Source of the DNA: Enterococcus mundtii
GTDB lineage: Bacteria > Bacillota > Bacilli > Lactobacillales > Enterococcaceae
Assembly: GCF_002813755.1 (NCBI RefSeq)
Contig: NZ_CP018061.1
Span: forward strand, 3,293,453 to 3,357,452
Reading direction: 5' to 3'
Length of the DNA: 64,000 bases
In this document: positions 27,989 through 36,902 of the stretch, piece after piece
Numbering within the stretch: the stretch's first letter is position 1
How the letters are laid out: every line of letters begins with the position of its first letter
Position numbers and translations under genes: made by a program
The notes under the pieces: model-generated
Told to the model about the DNA's origin: nothing
The model's input: the letters and a program-made list of their open reading frames with translations, nothing else
Database searches by the model: none

Positions 27989-29809
27989 ATGAATCGAATA
28001 ATCGATAGTATCTGCAAGCATAAAAAGATGATTGTGATAGTTTCTGTTTACGTAGTCATGGTCATCTTGAATTTTTTAACGCCATTGATTGCAGATGATA
28101 TTGAATACATGTACAAAACAACAAGTTTTTCAACTATTCTTCATGACGAATATATGCAATACATGAATTGGACAGGTCGGTCAGTGGTCCATATCATTGC
28201 GCGTTTATTTTTATTGATGCCAAAAATCGTATTCAATTTTATGAATCCATTGATTTATGTTTTACTAACCATTTTGATCTATAAAATATCAACTAAAGAT
28301 AATGAGAATTTTTATGTGTTTAAATATTTAATGATCAATTTGTTGATTTGGTTATTTGTCCCAACTTTCGGACAAACGATCTTATGGGAGACTGGAGCTG
28401 CGAATTATCTATGGGGTGGCATCATCATTATTAGTTTTCTTTCTATGTATCACCGCTATTATACAAAAGGTCGAGAACTACCATTCAGTCAACCATTGCA
28501 GATTATTATTATGACAGTTTTAGGGATACTTGCCGGATGGTGTAATGAAAATACATCTGGTGGAGCGATTCTTGTTGTTTTAGGGTATATCTATTTTATC
28601 TATCAAGAGAAAAGACCGATTAAGGTATGGTTGTTTTCAGGTTTAGGTGGAGCAATCTTTGGATTATTGATGATGGTTGCGGCTCCTGGGAATGCGATAC
28701 GAGCAACGTACTTCGACCGTAGTACATGGTCATTTGCTCGTAAGTTATATACTGGTGTTTTTGGGATTACACGAACTCTTTACGAAAACAGTTTGCAATT
28801 ATTTGTTTTAGTGGCTATTTTAATTGCATTAGGTATTATTTTTAACCAGCATAAAAACTGGTTCCGACTTTCATATGTATATATTCTTGCCGGACTAGCA
28901 ACTATCTATGTGTTATCTCTTTCGCCAACTGGACTTAACTGGGGGCGGTCATTCTTTGGTGGCGCATTGTATATTATTATTGCGATGTTAATCGAATGGC
29001 CAGATAAATTAACAAAGACAACAGCTGGAAGTTTTTATAGTGTGATCAGCTCAATTCTCATTGTTCAATTTTTATTTTCCTTTGTCTTAGGTGTGCAAGG
29101 TATCGTTCAGTCTTATCGTGATATCAACGAACAATATAGGTATGTAGAGAACCAGAAAAAGCAAGGTAATCTAAATCCTTTGATCGCTGATTTCAATGCA
29201 AATGAAGGGATGCCCTATCCAGCATATTCTAGCGCACTGTCACACGTTGGAGCGAACATAGACTCTCAGATCAACCGTTCAAATGCTAAATATTTTGGCT
29301 TGGAGACGATTCGATCGGTTTCTAAAAATGCTTGGAATACGATTTATAAAAATGGAGACCCAACGTTGATGAATATTTGGGATTATCAGGAATATCTAAA
29401 AGAATTAGAAGACTCAGATTATACAGTTCTGATTGCTGGTGCAGGCAAGTCCCAACAAATGAGTGAAGCTTTAGCAGTAGAAATAGCAAAACTTTTACCG
29501 GATCTTGATTTACAGAAGTTTACTCATGATTGGAATTTTACTGGTATTCGTCAAGAGAATCAGACTCCTATTCTTTCGCAAAATGAAAATTATAATGAAG
29601 TTAACCAAAAACTCACTGATAAGAACATCTCCATGGTTTCTAGTTTTACGTCTTATGAGGAGCAACAATTTTCTAGAATTAAAATTGCCGGCGTCGATGT
29701 ATCAAGAAATAAAACAGGCGTCAATATTATTGTGCTATCCAAAGACGGTCAGATCATGGATGCGGTAAACATCGCTTCAAATGAACAGGGAGTGACCGTT
29801 TCAAGATAA
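27989..29809 (+). CDS. DUF6056-family multi-pass membrane protein (GT-C-like)
   Basis: About 606 aa with roughly ten hydrophobic helices in the first 390 residues and a soluble C-terminal domain. The early IADDIEYMY sequence is an acidic motif in the first outer loop, as in GT-C fold glycosyltransferases that use polyprenyl-phosphate sugars; GAANYLWGG is also conserved in DUF6056 proteins. The likely role is envelope polysaccharide modification; substrate unknown. I use ATG 27989 after GGAAGGGA. It stands alone with its own promoter and terminator. Confidence 0.75.
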   Translation: MNRIIDSICKHKKMIVIVSVYVVMVILNFLTPLIADDIEYMYKTTSFSTILHDEYMQYMNWTGRSVVHIIARLFLLMPKIVFNFMNPLIYVLLTILIYKISTKDNENFYVFKYLMINLLIWLFVPTFGQTILWETGAANYLWGGIIIISFLSMYHRYYTKGRELPFSQPLQIIIMTVLGILAGWCNENTSGGAILVVLGYIYFIYQEKRPIKVWLFSGLGGAIFGLLMMVAAPGNAIRATYFDRSTWSFARKLYTGVFGITRTLYENSLQLFVLVAILIALGIIFNQHKNWFRLSYVYILAGLATIYVLSLSPTGLNWGRSFFGGALYIIIAMLIEWPDKLTKTTAGSFYSVISSILIVQFLFSFVLGVQGIVQSYRDINEQYRYVENQKKQGNLNPLIADFNANEGMPYPAYSSALSHVGANIDSQINRSNAKYFGLETIRSVSKNAWNTIYKNGDPTLMNIWDYQEYLKELEDSDYTVLIAGAGKSQQMSEALAVEIAKLLPDLDLQKFTHDWNFTGIRQENQTPILSQNENYNEVNQKLTDKNISMVSSFTSYEEQQFSRIKIAGVDVSRNKTGVNIIVLSKDGQIMDAVNIASNEQGVTVSR

Positions 29810-29825
29810 ATATAGGATTTAAAGT

Positions 29826-29858
29826 AAAACACGTCTAAGCTTGCTTAGGTGTGTTTTT
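29826..29858 (+). terminator. terminator after the DUF6056 gene
   Basis: AAAACACGTCTAAGC and GCTTAGGTGTGTTTT form a 15-bp stem with one internal non-canonical pair and a T run. Confidence 0.78.
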
Positions 29859-30094
29859 TTATAGCTATCATTCTTCAATAAAATTTCTGTTATCTACAAA
29901 TAGATTGAAATAACCCAATAAATAAAGTGCATGATATTTTTTTGAAAAGAAAGGTTACCATAGCTCATTTTTTATCTTAGATAGTAAATCTATTTATACA
30001 GTTAGCTAAATGAAATGTTTTTTCAAAAAACATTTCAGTAGCTCGTAATGAATCTTTTTTAATCATATGTACTTATTCTGTCGTCAATATTTAA

Positions 30095-30108
30095 TGAAAG
30101 CGATTTCT
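30095..30108. promoter_or_regulatory. candidate cre site of the transporter-hydantoinase operon
   Basis: TGAAAGCGATTTCT fits 11 of 12 defined positions of the cre consensus, upstream of a possible -10 (TAGAAT). Confidence 0.5.
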
Positions 30109-30128
30109 CTATAGGGTAGAATAAGTCA

Positions 30129-30142
30129 ACTGATATATCAGT
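30129..30142. promoter_or_regulatory. palindromic operator before the transporter gene
   Basis: ACTGATATATCAGT is a perfect 14-bp palindrome 27 bases ahead of the transporter start. It is a good candidate site for the GntR/FCD regulator encoded at the end of this cluster. A related half (CTGGATATA) occurs in that regulator's own upstream region. Confidence 0.5.
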
Positions 30143-30168
30143 GAGATGAAATAGAATGGAGTGAGTCT

Positions 30169-31506
30169 ATGAGTGAAATGATTATTGGTATGTTGCTGAT
30201 TTTGTCGTTCTTTTTTATGGTTTGGTATTGTGTCAAAGGACTTAATTTGATGGTTGGTTTAGCGATCATGGCGACGATTTGGATGGGATTGGCGCTGATT
30301 GGTAATTTTTTCTCACCGAATGCTGCAATGGAAGGACAGTCAGTCATTGATGTGTTGACCCATGTATATGCTACTGGTCCAGCGGAATATGCGAAATCGA
30401 TTTTAGTGAATGTATTCTTTGGTGCGTTTTTTGGTCGAGTGTTGGTAGATAGTGGGATAGCGGCTACATTGATTCGAAAAGTCGTAGAGCTTGGCGGTGA
30501 TAAACCGCGGATCACGATGAGCCTTTTGTGTCTTGTAACGTCAATTATTTTTATGTCGATGACCGGGATTGGTCCAGTGATTTCAATTGCCGTGATCGTT
30601 TTACCGATTTTGATGTCGTTAGGAATTACTGCACCTGTTGCTCTATTTGCATTCATGGGTTCGATCATGGCAGGGATCTTTGCAAATATTGTCAATTTCA
30701 AGCAATATCAAACGATCTATGCAGGTTTTAATTCTGCGGCTGAAAATTATACATACAATGATTACTTTCAAATCGGAATGATTGGCATGATCGTAAGTTT
30801 AGTAATCGTTCTACTTGTAGCTAATATATCAATGAACCCGAAGAAACGCTATGCAATGGCAGCTGAACTTCCACGAGAAGGTGGGGAAGCACCAATAATT
30901 TCTTGGTTGGCAGTCGTTATACCTGTATTAGGAGTAGTGGTGTTAGAAATCCCGATCATTCTTGGTTTTATGTTGGCAGGGATCTGGGCGTTGCTATTTA
31001 CAGGGAAATTACGTGGGGGATACAAGGAGATTTGTCGGCAATTCGCTAAATTATTTACAGATGGAGCAACAGATGTAGCACCGATGGTTGGCTTTTTGAT
31101 GACTTTAGCGATGTTCAATAATTCGGCGGTATATGCTTCTTCTTATTTCTCTGCAATTTTGGGAGACTTTATTCCTCAGACACCTTTTGTGTTAGCACTT
31201 GCCTTTGCATTGTTGACGCCTCTAGGTTTTTTCCGTGGTCCGTTGAGTCTAGTCGGTTCGGGATCAGCAATTTTAGCAGTAGTTTTAGCCGTCAATCCGA
31301 CGATGCCCGTGGCCTTCTTATTTCCACTATTTGCGACGACGACCATTGCGCCACAGCATTTAGATATCACTCAATCCTGGATCGCATGGGGATTAGGGTA
31401 TACAAAGGTTTCCTCTCGTGAATTCATGAAAAAATCGATTCCGACAGGGTGGGCGATCGGTGTGATCGTCTGTATCTTGACGTTGATCCTTTATGGTAAT
31501 TTTTGA
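30169..31506 (+). CDS. putative solute transporter (CitMHS/GntP-like ion transporter superfamily)
   Basis: 445 aa with about twelve hydrophobic helices and the two-repeat appearance of the ion-transporter superfamily (SMTGIGPVISIAVIVLPILMS in the first half, FRGPLSLVGSGSAILAVVL in the second). The substrate cannot be read. It is immediately followed by a hydantoinase/oxoprolinase-family gene, so it probably imports that enzyme's substrate, such as a cyclic amide or a carboxylate. Confidence 0.72.
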   Translation: MSEMIIGMLLILSFFFMVWYCVKGLNLMVGLAIMATIWMGLALIGNFFSPNAAMEGQSVIDVLTHVYATGPAEYAKSILVNVFFGAFFGRVLVDSGIAATLIRKVVELGGDKPRITMSLLCLVTSIIFMSMTGIGPVISIAVIVLPILMSLGITAPVALFAFMGSIMAGIFANIVNFKQYQTIYAGFNSAAENYTYNDYFQIGMIGMIVSLVIVLLVANISMNPKKRYAMAAELPREGGEAPIISWLAVVIPVLGVVVLEIPIILGFMLAGIWALLFTGKLRGGYKEICRQFAKLFTDGATDVAPMVGFLMTLAMFNNSAVYASSYFSAILGDFIPQTPFVLALAFALLTPLGFFRGPLSLVGSGSAILAVVLAVNPTMPVAFLFPLFATTTIAPQHLDITQSWIAWGLGYTKVSSREFMKKSIPTGWAIGVIVCILTLILYGNF

Positions 31507-31541
31507 TAGGTATAGAAAGTAAAAAATTTGGAGGATGCAAA

Positions 31542-33671
31542 ATGAAGCGTGCAGTAAGAATGGGCATTGATGTAGGCGGAACCCATACAAAAGCAGTCGC
31601 AATCGACAATGCGACACATGAAATCATCGGTAAATCATCTGTTAAAACAACGCATCACCATCCAGAGGGTGTAGCTGCAGGGGTCGTACAATCGTTCCAA
31701 AATTGTTTGCAAGAAAATCAGATCAGCCCCGAGGATGTTGTTTTTGTCGCGCATTCTACAACGCAAGCAACGAATGCCTTGATTGAAGGAGATGTGGCAA
31801 AAGTAGGAGTGATCGGAATGGCTAAGGGCGGGTTCGAAGGTTTTTTGGCAAAAAGACAAACTCGATTAGCACCGATTGATTTAGGGAATAATCGAAAAAT
31901 AGACATTGCAAATGTGTTCTTGCCAATTAAACAATTGACAAATGAACGAGTGTTAGAGACGATTGCTACACTTAAAAAAGAACAGGCGGAAGTTTTAGTT
32001 TCTTCCATGGCTTTTGGCGTAGATAATAGTGAACCCGAACAAGTTATCTATTCACTTGCTTCGGAACAAGGGATACCAACAACGATGGCTTCTGAAATCA
32101 CAAAGCTTTATGGTTTGACGAGACGCACACGAACGGCAGCGATCAATGCCTCGATTTTACCTAAAATGTTAGAAACAGCGACCTCAACTGAACGTTCTGT
32201 TCGAACTGCCGGTGTCAATGTTTCTTTGATGATCATGCGTGGTGATGGTGGTGTAATGGAAATTGCTGAAATGAAGAAGCGACCAGTATTAACGATGCTT
32301 TCAGGTCCAGCTGCCTCTGTCATGGGTTCTTTGATGTATTTACGTGCCTCGAATGGTGTGTATTTTGAAGTCGGAGGGACAACAACCAATATTGGTGTTA
32401 TCAGGAATGGGCGTCCAGCCATCGATTACTCAGTGGTCGGCGGTCATGCCACCTATATTTCATCGTTAGATGTTCGTGTCTTAGGTGTTGCCGGTGGTTC
32501 AATGGTTCGGGCAGATCGCACAGGGATTCTTGACGTGGGACCACGTTCAGCCCATATTGCTGGATTGGATTATGCTGTATTCACACCGATTGAAAAAATC
32601 GATCAACCGAAAATCGTTTTTTTCTCACCCATTGAGGGAGATCCGGCTGATTATGTCAAAGTGATTTTGGCAGACGGAAAAGAGGTCACTATTACCAATA
32701 CATGTGCAGCGAATGTTCTTGGGCTTGTCCAAGAAGAACACTTTTCTTATGGTGATCCACAAGCCGCAAGAAAAGCCATGGAAGCTTTAGCAGCTTATTG
32801 TCAGACTTCTGTGGAAGATATCGCTGAGCAGATCATGGCAAAAGCTTATGCCAAAATCGAACCAGTGATTTTGGAACTGGCAGAAAAATATCAATTGGAA
32901 AAAGAGCAAATCTCCTTGGTTGGGGTAGGCGGTGGAGCAGCGTCCTTGATTACTTATTTTAGTCAGAAAATGGGTGTTAAGTATTCAATACCAGAAAATG
33001 CGGAAGTGATCTCATCTATCGGTGTGGCATTAGCGATGGTGAGAGATGTGGTTGAACGAATCATTCCTTCGCCAAGTAAAGAAGATATTCGAGGATTGAA
33101 AAATGAAGCGATGAATAAAGCAATCGAATCTGGCGCTACACCAGAATCGATTGAAGTCCATGTTGAAATTGATCCACAGACGTCGAAAGTGACGGCAATT
33201 GCTACAGGTTCAACGGAAGTCAAAGCGACTGATTTAACAAAGCAGATCAGTGAAACAGAGGCGTTGACATTAGCTGCAGAAGATTTACGGATGTCCCTCA
33301 AAGATGTTCGTTTATTAGCGAATACTGACTACTTCTATGTGGTTGGGGAAAATAGTCCAGAACATTCAATCGGCGCATTACGGATCATCGACCAAAAAGG
33401 ATTCATCAAAGTTCAAAGAGGGTATGCAAAATGTCTGAAAACTACAGCTGAACAGTATCTCTCCGCTGTCCAACAATTATGGGAAGAACTTGCGGTCTAT
33501 CAGACGGAGCTGATTGCTCGACCGGAATTTTATCTATGTATCGGCGCGCGTGTCGCAGATTTTTCGGCGACAGAATTTGAACAATTACAACTCTTGATGG
33601 AGTTAGAAATCTCGATGTTAGATCCAGAGGAAGAAGTGATTGTGATTGCGGGGAATATCAAGCAAAAATAA
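31542..33671 (+). CDS. hydantoinase/oxoprolinase-family protein (HyuA-like)
   Basis: About 709 aa. The N-terminal Hydant_A_N domain has GIDVGGTHTKAVAID, an actin-like ATP-phosphate loop. The central hydantoinase_A domain contains LSGPAASVMGS, the probable metal/ATP region FEVGGTTTNIGV and a GVGGGAASLI loop. Family members hydrolyse hydantoins or 5-oxoproline with ATP, or form part of acetone carboxylase. No HyuB partner lies in the window, so the reaction is open. I start at ATG 31542 after TTGGAGGAT. Confidence 0.86.
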   Translation: MKRAVRMGIDVGGTHTKAVAIDNATHEIIGKSSVKTTHHHPEGVAAGVVQSFQNCLQENQISPEDVVFVAHSTTQATNALIEGDVAKVGVIGMAKGGFEGFLAKRQTRLAPIDLGNNRKIDIANVFLPIKQLTNERVLETIATLKKEQAEVLVSSMAFGVDNSEPEQVIYSLASEQGIPTTMASEITKLYGLTRRTRTAAINASILPKMLETATSTERSVRTAGVNVSLMIMRGDGGVMEIAEMKKRPVLTMLSGPAASVMGSLMYLRASNGVYFEVGGTTTNIGVIRNGRPAIDYSVVGGHATYISSLDVRVLGVAGGSMVRADRTGILDVGPRSAHIAGLDYAVFTPIEKIDQPKIVFFSPIEGDPADYVKVILADGKEVTITNTCAANVLGLVQEEHFSYGDPQAARKAMEALAAYCQTSVEDIAEQIMAKAYAKIEPVILELAEKYQLEKEQISLVGVGGGAASLITYFSQKMGVKYSIPENAEVISSIGVALAMVRDVVERIIPSPSKEDIRGLKNEAMNKAIESGATPESIEVHVEIDPQTSKVTAIATGSTEVKATDLTKQISETEALTLAAEDLRMSLKDVRLLANTDYFYVVGENSPEHSIGALRIIDQKGFIKVQRGYAKCLKTTAEQYLSAVQQLWEELAVYQTELIARPEFYLCIGARVADFSATEFEQLQLLMELEISMLDPEEEVIVIAGNIKQK

Positions 33672-34299
33672 ACTAGATGAGTTGATTTTAAAATTGCTGA
33701 CGATTTCTGATGAACAGTGGTGTGATTATCAATTTCAACGAGATCTTTTAGTAGGGAAATTCTCACTTTCTGAGCAACGAGCGTGGGGAGAACTGGCGAG
33801 ACAATGTGGAGAAAGGTTAGCAGAAGTGATTTATCGAAAGTACCGTACAAGGAATATTCATGCGCTTTGTCGTACATTCGATGTCGCTATCTCCTATGGA
33901 GAAACAGCATGGCGGAATGATCGTTTGACACTCGCGACTTACGATGAAACAACGGGGATCTGTTTAATGACAGAACCAATTCAGAAATTTGAACAGGAAA
34001 AGATCACTGAGCTCCCACTGGAACAAGTTACTTCTTTGATTTTAGCGCATGAATTATATCATCATCTTGAAACACGCGATCCTACATTGTATACCCAACA
34101 GAAAACCCTAGAACTATGGCGATTTTTTGGGTATCGTCATCAGTCTAAGATCCGAGCATTGAGTGAGATTGCAGCGATGAGCTTTTCGAAGAAGTTGAAT
34201 AACGTGGGCTTCTCACCATATGTGTTAGAAGTCGCTATGACTTGGCCATATGACTCCCGATTATGTGAGTATCTCGTCCAGTCATTTAAGTCGTTTTGA
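33646..34299 (+). CDS. conserved hypothetical protein with HExxH motif
   Basis: 217 aa at most. The notable feature is LILAHELYHHLET near residue 132, a zinc-metallopeptidase-type HExxH within a short helix similar to that of ImmA/IrrE-like proteins. The nearby RALSEIAAMSF could supply a further Glu ligand. It overlaps the end of the hydantoinase gene and starts at TTG 33646 or a later TTG; no strong ribosome site is seen. I do not recognise the family. Translational coupling suggests it works with the upstream enzyme. Confidence 0.62.
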   Translation: MRGISSKNKLDELILKLLTISDEQWCDYQFQRDLLVGKFSLSEQRAWGELARQCGERLAEVIYRKYRTRNIHALCRTFDVAISYGETAWRNDRLTLATYDETTGICLMTEPIQKFEQEKITELPLEQVTSLILAHELYHHLETRDPTLYTQQKTLELWRFFGYRHQSKIRALSEIAAMSFSKKLNNVGFSPYVLEVAMTWPYDSRLCEYLVQSFKSF

Positions 34300-34304
34300 A
34301 TAAG

Positions 34305-34352
34305 AAAAAAAGGCATAGCCCTTCCTGAAAGTTCGGGAGGCTACGCCTTTTT
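34305..34352. terminator. bidirectional terminator between the hydantoinase operon and gntR
   Basis: Long stem with arms AAAAAAGGCATAGCCCTTCC and its imperfect complement ending GCCTTTTTT, flanked by A and T runs, between convergent genes. Confidence 0.8.
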
Positions 34353-34355
34353 TCA

Positions 34356-35033
34356 TTATACTTCAGAAGAGATTATTTCAAAATAACTCGGATAATGAAG
34401 GATCACTTGTTCTTGTTCCTCAATGATCATATGGAGGTGGAGGTTACAAAGAAAGCCCACTTCATCAAGTGCGTGTTCTTTCATGGCTCTCAATAAGATT
34501 TGATGTTCATCTAATACACGGCCCCAATCTAATTCAGAAATCGTCAAACGCAACCAACGGAAACGATCTAAGTGAGTGCTATAGCTTTCAAGCCAAGTCC
34601 ATATTTCTTCTTTCCCCGCGACTTTGTAACACATTTGGTGAAAGGCTTTATCCAAAAGAAAGAAGGTTTTTTTGTCTTGTGCCAAGATGGCTTGATCCGT
34701 CTGTTCTAAAATCATCTCCAAGCGCTGATGCGCTTTATCGTTCATTTTAGCACTGCACTCTTGTAAAATCGGTTGCTCTAATTTTTCTCGCATGTAACGT
34801 GCCAAGTCTGCGGAACGTATGTCGATTTTTGAGATATATGTACCGGATTGAGGAATTGTTTTGATCAATTCCTGATTTCTAAGTTGGATCAATGCTTCTC
34901 GAATCGGCGTGCGTCCAATCGTTAGTTGTTCTTCTAAGATTCTGTCGGAAATCTTACTCCCGGGAGCTAATTCAGAATAGATGATTTGTTGTCTGATGGC
35001 TTCGTATGCTTGTTGTTGCAAATTGTTCCCCAT
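34356..35033 (-). CDS. GntR-family regulator (FadR/FCD subfamily)
   Basis: 225 aa. N-terminal winged helix (about 5-70) with GSKISDRILEEQLTIGRTPIREAL, and a helical FCD effector domain (about 78-215) with metal-binding histidines such as LDKAFHQM and LHLHMI. FCD regulators usually respond to carboxylates. It is convergent with the transporter-hydantoinase operon and is its probable regulator. Confidence 0.88.
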   Translation of the reverse strand: MGNNLQQQAYEAIRQQIIYSELAPGSKISDRILEEQLTIGRTPIREALIQLRNQELIKTIPQSGTYISKIDIRSADLARYMREKLEQPILQECSAKMNDKAHQRLEMILEQTDQAILAQDKKTFFLLDKAFHQMCYKVAGKEEIWTWLESYSTHLDRFRWLRLTISELDWGRVLDEHQILLRAMKEHALDEVGFLCNLHLHMIIEEQEQVILHYPSYFEIISSEV

Positions 35034-35215
35034 AGAACACCCCTTTCAAAAAGTTATATCCAGTATAGCATATCCTTTACTGAGAACAGAATAAGGGGGA
35101 GGTAAGCAGATCAGCGAACAGAAACACAAAAATAGAGCCGCAAACGATTGGTTTGTCGACTCTTTTCAATACATATCCATAGTGCGAACATCTCATCCTT
35201 TCACGAAAGCAACAG

Positions 35216-35383
35216 TCAATCTGGGCGAACTTCCTGCAGTTGTTTGACACGACCACCGATTTGATTGGCAAAGGTTTCTGATTCTTTTTTGTCTTTGAAG
35301 ACAAGCAAGGTTTCCGGGTTTTTTTCACGTGTGCGACAGCCAGTTTTATCAATATAACCGTGTAAGACTTTCACGACATACAT
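35216..35383 (-). CDS. small conserved hypothetical protein
   Basis: 55 aa, too short for many gene finders but well supported: AGGTGAT precedes ATG 35383 with normal spacing, and codon use is like the neighbours. It begins MYVVKVLHGYIDKTG and includes ETLLVFKDKKESETFANQI, which looks like one compact alpha/beta domain. No function recognised. Confidence 0.6.
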   Translation of the reverse strand: MYVVKVLHGYIDKTGCRTREKNPETLLVFKDKKESETFANQIGGRVKQLQEVRPD

Positions 35384-35459
35384 TATAATCACCTGCTTTT
35401 TTTCTTTCCATTATACAAATCAGGGGTTAAAAGGCAAGAATAAACACTTATTTTTTCTT

Positions 35460-35918
35460 TTATTTCATTTCTGTTGCAGAATCAGGGTCTGTGTCGATGT
35501 TTGCATAAGTTTTAAACAGACTATCCAAGCTAGGATTTACACGGCCTAGTTTGACTAAACGTTGATTTTCTGCAAGCAAGAAACAGTGTTGGCTTGTACC
35601 GGTCGTCCGTAAACGCTGATCTTCTGTGTCGTAGATCTCATAACGGAAATTCAAGCGTGTACCTGTATAGCTTTCGATAATTGGTTGGATCAAGATTTTG
35701 TCCCCATAACGGATCATCTCTTTGTATTCGCAACTTACGCCTAGTACAGGGATGATGATGCCTTGTTCCTCGATTTTCTTGTAACTAAAATCTAAATGTT
35801 CTAACAACGCAACACGTGCTTCTTCGAACCAGCGGATATAGTTGCTGTGGTGAATGATACCCATTTGATCGGTTTCGTAATAAAAAGGCTCTCTAAGGTA
35901 GCCGGTATATTTTTCCAT
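35460..35918 (-). CDS. acyl-CoA thioesterase (4HBT/YbgC-like)
   Basis: 152-aa single hotdog domain. The motif ETDQMGIIHHSNYIRWFEEAR near residue 15 carries the catalytic Asp/His of the 4-hydroxybenzoyl-CoA thioesterase class. It hydrolyses short or medium acyl-CoA; the physiological substrate is not evident. It follows the NAD(P)HX dehydratase gene after 14 bases. Confidence 0.87.
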   Translation of the reverse strand: MEKYTGYLREPFYYETDQMGIIHHSNYIRWFEEARVALLEHLDFSYKKIEEQGIIIPVLGVSCEYKEMIRYGDKILIQPIIESYTGTRLNFRYEIYDTEDQRLRTTGTSQHCFLLAENQRLVKLGRVNPSLDSLFKTYANIDTDPDSATEMK

Positions 35919-35932
35919 TGTGACGCTCCTTC

Positions 35933-36760
35933 TTATCTTTGACTAAAATAATGCATCCATTTTGGGATGTACTGACTGATTTGAGTCGGTAAAACGACAT
36001 ACTGCTCTTTTGCTAATTGGTCGCCGATAATGCTATGCAAATAGACAGCGGCACTGATCGTTTGGTCATTTTTTGGAAACTGAGCTAAAAAACCAGCAAT
36101 CATGCCAGCTAACGTATCCCCCATACCACCTGTTGCCATAGCTGGTGAACCTGCTGTATTGTAATAGATGCCATTTTGCCCATAGATCGTTGTTTGATGA
36201 CTTTTTAAAACCAGGGATGCCCCTAATTCTTGTTGTTTCTGCTGATTGTTCTCTTCAGATTGCTCATCTAAACGCAATCCACTGACGCGTTGCCATTCCA
36301 TTTGATGGGGTGTGAGAACGGTATGCTCTGGATAAGGAAGCTCCAGCGAATGCCTAGCCAACAATGTCAGGGCAGAACCATCAATGACTAACCATTGTTT
36401 TTCTGTTTGTTTTGTTAGGACAAATTGCAGAAGTTCAAGGCTTTGTTGGTCGGTTCCTAATCCCGGACCAATCAGTAAGACATCGGCATCTTCAAAAGCC
36501 GAATGCCATGTTTCTTTATTTGTCCAATCCCCTACCATTGCCTCTGGTAAATGACTATGGACGGCCACGTGATTATTAGGATCTGTTACAACAGTTGTCA
36601 AGCCAGCGCCACTATGGACAGCTGCTAAAGCGCTCATGATGATCGCACCACCGAATTGCTCGTTTCCGCCAATCAACAGGACTTTACCAAATGTACCTTT
36701 ATGAGATTCGATGGGGCGAGGAGTAATCACTTGTTGGAGTAATCGTTCATTTAATTCCAT
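35933..36760 (-). CDS. nnrD: ADP/ATP-dependent NAD(P)H-hydrate dehydratase
   Basis: Repairs hydrated NADH and NADPH. 275 aa, ribokinase-like fold with GKVLLIGGNEQFGGAIIMSALAA, LLIGPGLGTD, VLTPHQMEW and the catalytic Asp in AMATGGMGDTLAGMIAG near residue 215. The epimerase domain often fused to it is absent, which is the usual single-domain enterococcal form. Confidence 0.92.
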   Translation of the reverse strand: MELNERLLQQVITPRPIESHKGTFGKVLLIGGNEQFGGAIIMSALAAVHSGAGLTTVVTDPNNHVAVHSHLPEAMVGDWTNKETWHSAFEDADVLLIGPGLGTDQQSLELLQFVLTKQTEKQWLVIDGSALTLLARHSLELPYPEHTVLTPHQMEWQRVSGLRLDEQSEENNQQKQQELGASLVLKSHQTTIYGQNGIYYNTAGSPAMATGGMGDTLAGMIAGFLAQFPKNDQTISAAVYLHSIIGDQLAKEQYVVLPTQISQYIPKWMHYFSQR

Positions 36761-36902
36761 GGGAAAGCCTCCTTTTTTTCATTATAGCTTATAATATTTA
36801 TGGAAAAAACTGTTTCGTTTATCCGTTGTCTGATTTTTTAAACAATTTGTCTGATTTATGTTATGATGAACTCGTAGACTGAATGAGTGGAGGAGTAACT
36901 TT

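Noticed and set aside
30138..30701. 187-codon minus-strand frame over the transporter gene
   Set aside because: Shadow of a hydrophobic gene (Ile/Thr/Pro-rich antisense), no start signal.
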